Part shown: piece after piece, positions 1-5,457 of the stretch
Numbering within the stretch: the first letter of the stretch is position 1
How the letters are laid out: each line of letters starts with the position of its first letter
Assembly (NCBI GenBank): GCA_017476705.1
Contig: JAFUZI010000083.1
Span: forward strand, 1-6,802
Origin: Bacilli bacterium
Lineage (GTDB): Bacteria; Bacillota_I; Bacilli_A; RF39; UBA660
Reading direction: 5' to 3'
DNA: 6,802 nucleotides
The notes under the pieces: generated by a model
What the model saw: the letters and a program-made list of their open reading frames with translations, nothing else
Databases searched by the model: none
What the model was told of the DNA's origin: nothing
Translations under genes and position numbers: made by a program

Positions 1-56
1 AATATATAAGACAAAATATATATTAAATTAATATGTGTAAAGAATAGCATTTAAAT

Positions 57-76
57 ATAAATAAAAGCTTATTTAT
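57..76. repeat. A/T-rich inverted repeat at the promoter
   Basis: Eight-base arms ATAAATAA (57-64) and TTATTTAT (69-76) flank AAGC and are perfectly complementary. The repeat ends on the T of the extended -10 element, so a dimeric regulator bound here would cover the promoter. In DNA this AT-rich, such a repeat can arise by chance, so an operator role is only a possibility. Confidence 0.3.
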
Positions 77-84
77 GATATAAT
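76..84 (+). promoter_or_regulatory. Extended -10 promoter of the glycosyltransferase-fic-pcrA unit
   Basis: TGA followed by a perfect TATAAT (79-84) makes an extended -10 element. No good TTGACA-like -35 hexamer is seen at 16 to 18 bases upstream, which is tolerable for extended -10 promoters. Transcription should begin near 90-92, right at the GGAAGG ribosome binding site, giving a leader of only about 12 to 14 bases. Confidence 0.65.
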
Positions 85-103
85 ATTAAAGGAAGGTGTT
101 TAT

Positions 104-1225
104 ATGAAGAAAGTTACAATTTTAGCGCTTCATCTAGGATATGGTGGTATTGAAAAATGTATTTCTTCTTTAGCTAATATGCTATCAAATGACTTTGAAG
201 TAAATATAATATCCACATATAAACTATATGATAAACCAGGCTTTAATATAGATAGTAATGTTAAGATTACTTATTTAATGGATAAAGGTCCTAATAAGAA
301 AGAAATAAAAGAATCTTTAAAAAGTTTTAACTTAATTAATTTAGTAAAAGAATTAATAAAAGCAAGAAAAATACTTAAAGATAAGAAAAATTTAATGATT
401 GATGCTATTAAAAATTGTGATAGTGACTATATAATCTCTACTAGAGATATACATAACCTTTGGTTAGGTAAATATGGATCTAAATCCTCTATTAAAATAG
501 GTTGGGAACATAATGACCATAATAACAATCAAAAATATATAAGTAAAATAGTCAAATCAGTAAGTAACTTAGATTATTTTATCTTACCTTCAAAAGAACT
601 TACTGAAGATTATCAAAAATTACTTCCAGGAATAAAATGTTTATATATTCCAAATGCACTAGATTACTATCCAAATAGAGTATCAGAAGTAGATAATCAT
701 AATATTGTATCAGTAGGTAGATTATCAAGTGAAAAGGGATACTTAGATTTAATAGATGTAATGAGTTTAGTTGTAAAAAAATATCCAGACGCAATTTTAA
801 ATATTATTGGTGATGGAGTAGAATTAGAAAAAATTAAATTAAAAATAAAAGAAAATATGCTTGAAGATAATATAAAACTACACGGCTTTAGGGATAAAGA
901 ATATATAAATTCAATTCTTGCTAAATCAAGTATTTATGTAATGACATCTCTAACAGAATCATTTGGAATAGTTTTATTAGAGGCATTTTCATTTGGTATA
1001 CCAACTGTTGCTTTTAATTCTGCTAGAGGAGCTAGAGAACTTATAAGTAATAACTGGGATGGATTTTTAGTAGCTAATAGAGATAAAGAAGCTATGGCAA
1101 GAAAAATATGTGAGTTACTCTCTAATCAAAATAGGAGAATTATAATGGGTGCTAATGGATATAAAAAATCACTTGAATATAGCACTTCAAAAGTAAAAGA
1201 AGAGTGGTTAAAAATAATAAAGTAG
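104..1225 (+). CDS. Glycosyltransferase family 4 (GT-B fold)
   Basis: This 373-residue protein is a GT4-type retaining glycosyltransferase, which moves a sugar from an activated nucleotide donor to a glycan or lipid acceptor on the cytoplasmic side of the membrane. The N-terminal half has the glycine-rich acceptor-side loop (LGYGGIEK, about residues 12-19). The C-terminal donor-binding half carries SVGRLSSEKG (203-212), with R206 and K211 where the family contacts the nucleotide-sugar phosphates, then GDGVE and the EX7E motif E285/E293 within ESFGIVLLE. Length is normal for the family. The ATG at 104 has a strong SD (GGAAGGTG, 91-98). It is first in the apparent operon, seven bases before the Alg14-like gene, so a role in capsule, exopolysaccharide or wall glycan synthesis is inferred. 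Donor and acceptor cannot be read from the sequence. Confidence 0.9.
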   Translation: MKKVTILALHLGYGGIEKCISSLANMLSNDFEVNIISTYKLYDKPGFNIDSNVKITYLMDKGPNKKEIKESLKSFNLINLVKELIKARKILKDKKNLMIDAIKNCDSDYIISTRDIHNLWLGKYGSKSSIKIGWEHNDHNNNQKYISKIVKSVSNLDYFILPSKELTEDYQKLLPGIKCLYIPNALDYYPNRVSEVDNHNIVSVGRLSSEKGYLDLIDVMSLVVKKYPDAILNIIGDGVELEKIKLKIKENMLEDNIKLHGFRDKEYINSILAKSSIYVMTSLTESFGIVLLEAFSFGIPTVAFNSARGARELISNNWDGFLVANRDKEAMARKICELLSNQNRRIIMGANGYKKSLEYSTSKVKEEWLKIIK

Positions 1226-1232
1226 GTGAGTT

Positions 1233-1703
1233 ATGAAGAAAGTTTTATTCATATCTAGTACGGGTGGACATTTAACTGAATTATTAGAACTTAAAGGTAT
1301 GTTTAAAAAATATGATTATACAATTATTACTGAAAATACAAAGTCTAATAAATCACTTAAAGATGAGTATCCAAGTAAGGTACACTTTGTAATGTATGGA
1401 ACACGTCATAAAAAAATAAGATATATATTTGTTGCTTTAGCTAATATATTTATAAATCTATATTATTTCATCAAAATAAGACCAGATGTTGTTGTATCTA
1501 CAGGTGCTCATACAGCAGTACCAATGTGCTTAATTGCTAAGTTGTTTAGAAAAAAAGTCATTTATATAGAAACATTTGCTAATATAAATTCAAAAACTAT
1601 AACAGGAAGAATTTTATATAAATTTGCAGATTTGTTTATTGTACAGTGGGAGAGTATGTTAAAGCTTTATCCTAAAGCAGTATATGGAGGTTGGATATTT
1701 TGA
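1233..1703 (+). CDS. Alg14-like subunit of two-part glycosyltransferase (EpsE/PssD/Cps14F type)
   Basis: This 156-residue protein matches the bacterial Alg14 family, the membrane-associated, acceptor-binding half of a split GT-B glycosyltransferase. It recruits and activates the catalytic Alg13-like partner encoded next. Visible features are the N-terminal SSTGGHLTEL loop (8-17), a hydrophobic stretch around residues 66-83 that probably sits on the membrane, STGAHTAVP (about 90-98), and the conserved C-terminal half with YIETFANINS and a VYGGWIF ending typical of the family. The ATG follows AGGTGA (1224-1229), which overlaps the upstream stop. Its TGA stop overlaps the partner's TTG start by four bases, so the two subunits are probably translationally coupled. 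Known bacterial pairs transfer galactose or glucuronate in polysaccharide assembly. Which sugar is used here is unknown. Confidence 0.87.
   Translation: MKKVLFISSTGGHLTELLELKGMFKKYDYTIITENTKSNKSLKDEYPSKVHFVMYGTRHKKIRYIFVALANIFINLYYFIKIRPDVVVSTGAHTAVPMCLIAKLFRKKVIYIETFANINSKTITGRILYKFADLFIVQWESMLKLYPKAVYGGWIF
1686..1690 (+). promoter_or_regulatory. Ribosome binding site that fixes the Alg13-like start
   Basis: GGAGG lies nine bases before the TTG at 1700. An earlier in-frame TTG at 1691 directly abuts this site and could not be used with it, so 1700 is the better start. Confidence 0.7.
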
Positions 1704-2179
1704 TACTTGTAATATTAGGTACTCAAGATAAAGAGTTTACCCGTCTACTTAAAATGGTAGAAGATATGATAAAAGAAGGTTTAATAAAAGATAAAGTAAT
1801 AGTTCAAGCAGGACAAACAAAATATAAAAGCAAGTATATGGGAATACTAGATTTAATACCAAATACTAAATTTAATAAACTAATAAAAGAGGCTGATTTA
1901 GTAATAACACATGGTGGAGTTGGTTCAATTATATCTGCTTTAAAACAAAATAAATCAGTAATTGCTGTTCCAAGGCTTTCTAAATATTCTGAGCATGTAA
2001 ATGATCATCAACTAGAAATCGTTGAAGAATTTAGTAAGTTAGGCTATATAAAAAGTGCAACTAATAAAAAAGAATTTAGAAAAGCACTAAAAGATATAAA
2101 AGAATTTAAAGGAACTAAATATAAATCAAATAATAGTAAAATGATAAAATTGATTGAAGATTTTATTGATAATATATAG
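1700..2179 (+). CDS. Alg13-like catalytic subunit of two-part glycosyltransferase (EpsF/PssE/Cps14G type)
   Basis: This 159-residue protein is the nucleotide-sugar-binding half of the split glycosyltransferase, equivalent to the C-terminal domain of MurG-like GT28 enzymes. Starting at the TTG at 1700 gives MILVILGTQDKEFTRLL, which matches the family's usual start (a hydrophobic strand, then GTQ/GTH and an F-x-RL pair). THGGVGSI (70-77) is the donor-binding glycine loop, and the following stretch with VPR and HVNDHQLE is the family's C-terminal signature. The TTG overlaps the upstream TGA as TTGA, and GGAGG at 1686-1690 is well spaced. It must work with the Alg14-like protein to form a complete enzyme at the inner membrane face. 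Sugar specificity is not evident. An upstream TTG at 1691 would add three residues but has no usable SD spacing. Confidence 0.88.
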   Translation: MILVILGTQDKEFTRLLKMVEDMIKEGLIKDKVIVQAGQTKYKSKYMGILDLIPNTKFNKLIKEADLVITHGGVGSIISALKQNKSVIAVPRLSKYSEHVNDHQLEIVEEFSKLGYIKSATNKKEFRKALKDIKEFKGTKYKSNNSKMIKLIEDFIDNI

Positions 2180-2187
2180 GAGGATAT

Positions 2188-2379
2188 ATGGATAAAAACA
2201 ATGTTGATAAGATAGTAAAGCAAGCTGAGGCTAATTCTAATGTTGAAAATAAAAAACTTGAAAAAAGATATTTAAAGGTAATTAAAGATGCATTAGCAAA
2301 TGGTCAAGAGAGTATTTTAGAAAGCATTTATAAATTGGTAAAAAAGGAAAAAGAAAATGAAAAGCAAAGAAATAAATGA
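2188..2379 (+). CDS. VbhA-like antitoxin of a Fic toxin-antitoxin pair
   Basis: This 63-residue, charged, helical protein lies directly before fic and overlaps it by 23 bases. Class I Fic enzymes are held inactive by a small VbhA-type antitoxin whose inhibitory helix has the motif (S/T)xxxE(G/N). The Glu binds the second Arg of the Fic motif and blocks productive ATP placement. Here residues 16-21 read NSNVEN: E20 and N21 fit, but the Ser/Thr position is N16. The rest (KRYLKVIKDALANGQESI) fits the family pattern of a short helix followed by a residue-count loop with G. Its SD, AGGAGG (2178-2183), is the strongest near the module, while fic has a weaker one, as expected if antitoxin must exceed toxin. 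Identification relies on size, motif and context, so it is less certain than that of Fic. DNA-binding autoregulation is not visible. Confidence 0.75.
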   Translation: MDKNNVDKIVKQAEANSNVENKKLEKRYLKVIKDALANGQESILESIYKLVKKEKENEKQRNK

Positions 2380-3070
2380 GTTAAATCAATCAATGTATTG
2401 TTATCCTGGCACATCTGTTTTAATAAATAAAAAAGGAATAAGAGATAAAGAAGAATTATTAAAACTAGAAAATGTATTAGTAACATATAAATTAGCTAGA
2501 TTAATTCAGGGCGAAAAACCATTTATAAGAGATTTGTCAATCAATCATTACCTAAATATTCATAAGTATCTTTTTGGCGATTTATATCCATTTGCTGCAG
2601 AATTAAGAAAAGAATTTACAAATAAGTCAAATGAAGAAATAGAAGGTGAAGAAGGACTTAGAATATATTGTGATCCACCATATATTTATGAATGTTTAAA
2701 TGAAAGATTAAATATGATGAAAAATCAAGCAAGAAAAATTTACACAAGAGAAGGATTAATTAAGTTTTTAAGTACTAACTATATGGAGCTTTATTATATT
2801 CATCCTTTTAGAGAAGGAAATAGTAGAACACTACGTGAATTTATGCGTGAATATGTTGAATTAATGAATGAAAAGTTAATTCGATTTGGTAATTTTGAGA
2901 TAGATTATACAAAATTAGATAATGTTGAAAATAAAAATTTTATAAAAGCTGTAATATGGAATACATCAAATGATCAAGAAAAGCAAAAACAAAGTATGAA
3001 ATTGCTTTATGATTGTTTTGATAAGTGTTTAATAGAAAAGAAAATAGATGAAACAGAAAAAAGTAGGTGA
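2357..3070 (+). CDS. fic: Fic domain protein, probable AMP-transferase toxin
   Basis: This 237-residue single-domain Fic protein is expected to transfer AMP from ATP to a target protein hydroxyl. The Fic motif HPFREGNSRTLREF spans residues 149-162: H149 is the catalytic base, E153 binds Mg, and R157 and R160 hold the phosphates. Ser156 replaces the Gly usual in GNGR, a variant that leaves the catalytic residues intact. The N-terminal YPGTSVLINKKGIRDKEEL (16-34) is the conserved lead-in of this family. No inhibitory SxxxEG helix is obvious inside the protein, which fits a class I enzyme controlled by the separate antitoxin just upstream. Known FicT/VbhT relatives AMPylate GyrB and ParE and stall growth; that target is inferred here. 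The ATG at 2357 has AAGGAA nine bases upstream. The next Met, at codon 13, lacks an SD. Confidence 0.92.
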   Translation: MKSKEINELNQSMYCYPGTSVLINKKGIRDKEELLKLENVLVTYKLARLIQGEKPFIRDLSINHYLNIHKYLFGDLYPFAAELRKEFTNKSNEEIEGEEGLRIYCDPPYIYECLNERLNMMKNQARKIYTREGLIKFLSTNYMELYYIHPFREGNSRTLREFMREYVELMNEKLIRFGNFEIDYTKLDNVENKNFIKAVIWNTSNDQEKQKQSMKLLYDCFDKCLIEKKIDETEKSR

Positions 3071-3073
3071 TTT

Positions 3074-5149
3074 ATGCTTAATGATTTAAATGATAAACAA
3101 CTAGAAGCAGTAAAGGCAACTGAAGGGCCTCTTTTAGTACTTGCTGGTGCTGGATCAGGTAAAACTAAAGTATTAACTACAAGAATTGCTTATTTAATAA
3201 AAGAAAAGAATGTAGATCCTTATAATATTTTAGCAATCACTTTTACAAATAAAGCAGCTCGTGAGATGAAAGAACGAATTATTAATTTAATTGGAAGTGT
3301 TGGATATAGTATGCAAATATCTACATTCCATTCATTTGGTCTATCTATCATAAAAGATAACTATGAATTACTCGGATATAAACCAAATTTTACAATACTT
3401 GATAGTGATGATACTCTAACGCTTATTAAAAAGATACTTAAAGATATGAATATAGATCCTAAATTATATAATCCAAAGGCTATAAAAAATAGTATATCAA
3501 GTGCTAAAAATGAACTAATTGACTCTAAAAAATATGCTAAATATGTTGGTAGTGATTTTGAAGCAACTGTACTTGATGTTTATAAGCAATATGAAAGTAG
3601 ACTTATATCTAATAACGCACTTGATTTTGATGATTTACTTATGATGCCTATTGAACTTTTTAATAACAATCCAAGTGTTTTAAAAGAATATCAAGAAAGA
3701 TTTAAATATATTTTAATTGATGAGTATCAAGATACTAATGAAGCCCAGTATTTACTTACTAAAATGTTATCAGCTAAATATAAAAATATATGTGTAGTTG
3801 GAGATGACTCACAAGCAATATACTCTTGGAGAGGCGCTAACTATAGAAATATCTTAAACTTTGAAAAAGATTATAAAGATACAAAAACTGTTTATCTAGA
3901 AGAAAACTATAGATCAACAAAAACTATATTAAATGCCGCTAATAGTGTTATTAAAAATAATATTGATAAAAAAGAAAAGAATTTATGGACTAATAATGAA
4001 GAAGGAGTAAAGATTACTTATCATAAAGCATTATCTGAAGTAGATGAAGCATATTATGTAAAAGATGAGATAAAAAAACTAATTAAAGATGGAGTCAGTC
4101 CATCTGAAATTGCTGTTTTGTATCGTACAAATGCTCAATCACGTGCAATGGAAGATGCTATGTTAGAAAGTCAAATACCATATAAAGTAATAGGAAGTTT
4201 TTATTTTTATAATAGACGTGAAATTAAAGATTTAATTAGTTATTTAAAGCTTATTTATAATAATGACGATGATACATCACTTATAAGAATTATAAATACA
4301 CCAAAAAGAGGAATAGGACTTAAAACTATTGAAAACTTATCAATTAAGGCATTAACTAATAAAACATCTATGTTTAATTCTATAGATAGTGGAAAAGAAT
4401 TAATTTTTAAAAATTTAATTAATGAATTAAAAGAAAAACAAGAGAACTTATCTTTAACAGAATTAGTTGATTTGGTACTTGATAAGTCTGGTATGAAAGA
4501 TGAACTTGTCAAAGAAAATTCAATAGAAGCAGATATTAGGTTAGAGAACTTAGAAGAATTTAAGTCAATTACAAGAAGTTTTGAAGAAGCAAATGGAATA
4601 ATTTCTTTAGGTGAGTTTTTAGAGCAAATCACACTTGTATCTGATATGGAAGAACATAAGAATAATGACAATGTAGTTACACTTATGACTATTCATTCAG
4701 CTAAAGGATTAGAATTTGAAAATGTCTTTTTAATTGGTATGGAAGAAGGTATTTTCCCTCATAAAAATTCTATGGATTTAAGGGAAGACTTAGAAGAAGA
4801 AAGAAGACTTTGTTATGTTGCTATAACACGTGCTAAGAAAAATTTATATTTAGTAAATGCTAAAAAAAGAATGATATTTGGTGAGACTTCTTATAACATG
4901 CCAAGTAGATTTATTAATGAGATTGATCAAAACTGCTTAAATGTTGACAGTAAAGTAGAGGAAAAATTTGACAAAACATCTATGATTAGTGATACAATAG
5001 ATTATGTAGTAGGAGATAAAGTAGAACACGATACTTATGGAATAGGTATAATTGTTTCTATGGATAAGTCTATTGTTACAATTGCATTCCCACATCCTAT
5101 TGGTATAAAGAAAATGATTAAAGGACATAAGTCTATTAGGAAGGTGTAA
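3074..5149 (+). CDS. pcrA: ATP-dependent 3'-5' DNA helicase PcrA (UvrD/Rep family, SF1A)
   Basis: This is a 691-residue DNA helicase that unwinds DNA in nucleotide excision repair, removes RecA filaments and resolves replication-transcription conflicts. All SF1A motifs are present: the Q motif LNDKQLEAV (5-13), Walker A AGAGSGKT (24-31, K30), Ia around ITFTNKAAREM (55-65), STFHSFG (83-89), Walker B DEYQDTN (216-222), motif III GDDSQAIYSWRG (243-254), motif V TIHSAKGLEF (539-548) and motif VI VAITRAK with R586. The end (about 640-691, GDKVEHDTYGIGIIV...FPHPIGIKK) is the Tudor-like domain by which PcrA binds RNA polymerase and DNA. The length is slightly short of the roughly 720-740 usual in Bacilli, the reduction lying in the linker before that domain. 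It starts three bases after fic, in the same frame, and its AGGTGA SD contains fic's stop. In many Bacillota ligA follows directly; here it does not. Confidence 0.97.
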   Translation: MLNDLNDKQLEAVKATEGPLLVLAGAGSGKTKVLTTRIAYLIKEKNVDPYNILAITFTNKAAREMKERIINLIGSVGYSMQISTFHSFGLSIIKDNYELLGYKPNFTILDSDDTLTLIKKILKDMNIDPKLYNPKAIKNSISSAKNELIDSKKYAKYVGSDFEATVLDVYKQYESRLISNNALDFDDLLMMPIELFNNNPSVLKEYQERFKYILIDEYQDTNEAQYLLTKMLSAKYKNICVVGDDSQAIYSWRGANYRNILNFEKDYKDTKTVYLEENYRSTKTILNAANSVIKNNIDKKEKNLWTNNEEGVKITYHKALSEVDEAYYVKDEIKKLIKDGVSPSEIAVLYRTNAQSRAMEDAMLESQIPYKVIGSFYFYNRREIKDLISYLKLIYNNDDDTSLIRIINTPKRGIGLKTIENLSIKALTNKTSMFNSIDSGKELIFKNLINELKEKQENLSLTELVDLVLDKSGMKDELVKENSIEADIRLENLEEFKSITRSFEEANGIISLGEFLEQITLVSDMEEHKNNDNVVTLMTIHSAKGLEFENVFLIGMEEGIFPHKNSMDLREDLEEERRLCYVAITRAKKNLYLVNAKKRMIFGETSYNMPSRFINEIDQNCLNVDSKVEEKFDKTSMISDTIDYVVGDKVEHDTYGIGIIVSMDKSIVTIAFPHPIGIKKMIKGHKSIRKV

Positions 5150-5152
5150 TTA

Positions 5153-5308
5153 ATGGAAAACATTTTAAAAGGTATACAAGATATTCCAGAAAACTTTAAA
5201 GGATTTATACTTGAACACAGTGATAATGCACTACTTTGGATATGTTTATTCTTTGGAGGACTTATAGTATTCTGGCTAACATTCAATGCATTAAATAAAA
5301 ATAAGTAG
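5153..5308 (+). CDS. Small single-pass membrane protein (51 residues), function unknown
   Basis: This is an open frame of 51 codons starting with ATG three bases after the pcrA stop, with a good SD, AGGAAGG, at 5138-5144. The N-terminal 25 residues are polar and net negative (several Glu and Asp). Residues about 27-47 (LLWICLFFGGLIVFWLTFNAL) are one hydrophobic helix, and the tail NKNK is positive. The positive-inside rule therefore predicts the C terminus in the cytoplasm. No signal peptidase site or known motif is seen. The strong SD, the tight spacing and the clean TM-plus-basic-tail pattern argue for a real gene, but I do not recognise the family. It is probably co-transcribed with pcrA. 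Its last codons form the 5' arm of the hairpin before the tRNA. Confidence 0.72.
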   Translation: MENILKGIQDIPENFKGFILEHSDNALLWICLFFGGLIVFWLTFNALNKNK

Positions 5309-5326
5309 AAATACTTATCTTTTATT
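5294..5326 (+). other. A/T hairpin between small membrane gene and tRNA-Gln
   Basis: The arms AATAAAAATAAGTA (5294-5307) and TACTTAT-C-TTTTATT (5312-5326) pair over 14 base pairs with one bulged C (5319) and a GAAA tetraloop. The 5' arm includes the stop codon of the small gene, and the 3' arm reaches the first base of the tRNA. It could be a processing or stability element, or a weak terminator, although it lacks a GC-rich stem and its T-rich tract is itself paired. Confidence 0.5.
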
Positions 5327-5401
5327 GTCCCATAGCCAAGCGGTAAGGCCTCTGACTCTGAATCAGATATTTCGTTAGTTCGAATCTAACTGGGACAGCC
5401 A
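5326..5401 (+). tRNA. tRNA-Gln (anticodon CTG)
   Basis: A full cloverleaf of 76 bases with encoded CCA. The acceptor arms TGTCCCA (5326-5332) and TGGGACA (5391-5397) pair perfectly, G5398 is the discriminator, and CCA is at 5399-5401. The D arm is GCCA/AGGC with a three-pair stem. The anticodon stem TCTGA/TCAGA encloses CTCTGAA, giving anticodon CTG (5358-5360), which reads CAG. The T arm GTTAG/CTAAC encloses TTCGAAT. The variable region has six bases, one more than the common five. The first pair is U1-A72, the pair recognised by the GatCAB amidotransferase in bacteria that make Gln-tRNA from Glu-tRNA, as Bacillota do. No clear promoter of its own is seen, so it may be processed from the pcrA message. 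Confidence 0.95.
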
Positions 5402-5411
5402 AATAAAAATC

Positions 5412-5435
5412 ACTTCCAAATAAGGAAGTTTTTTT
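5412..5435 (+). terminator. Intrinsic terminator after tRNA-Gln
   Basis: The stem ACTTCC/GGAAGT (5412-5417 and 5424-5429) has an AAATAA loop and is followed by an uninterrupted T run to 5435. It ends the upstream transcription unit. Confidence 0.88.
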
Positions 5436-5436
5436 G

Positions 5437-5442
5437 TATAAT
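5437..5442 (+). promoter_or_regulatory. -10 element of the membrane protein gene
   Basis: A perfect TATAAT starts two bases after the terminator's T run. The TG of a canonical extended -10 is out of register, and the -35 region falls inside the terminator stem with only a weak match. Transcription would begin near 5448-5450, at the GGTGAT SD, for a leader of about ten bases. Confidence 0.55.
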
Positions 5443-5457
5443 TAATATGGTGATAGA

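Noticed and set aside
600..794. Minus-strand open frame of 64 codons inside the GT4 gene
   Set aside because: It lies opposite a conserved glycosyltransferase and is a low-complexity hydrophobic translation of antisense A/T-rich DNA.
1691..1699. Earlier TTG start for the Alg13-like gene
   Set aside because: It directly follows GGAGG with no spacing, and the protein from 1700 matches the family's usual N terminus better.
2167..2175. Possible internal extended -10 (TGA TAATAT) before the antitoxin
   Set aside because: It has only four of six -10 matches, and its start site would fall after the SD, unlike the three good promoters.
3068..3070. UGA read as tryptophan (Mycoplasma code)
   Set aside because: Three genes end cleanly in TGA at expected domain ends, Trp is written TGG throughout, and pcrA has its own SD and start.
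4255..4671. Minus-strand open frame of 138 codons inside pcrA
   Set aside because: It is the antisense of a highly conserved helicase, is rich in Ser and Ile from mirrored codons, has no SD, and shows no recognisable domain.
4937..5286. Two minus-strand open frames over the pcrA end and the small membrane gene
   Set aside because: They are antisense shadows without SD or motifs, opposite well-supported plus-strand genes.
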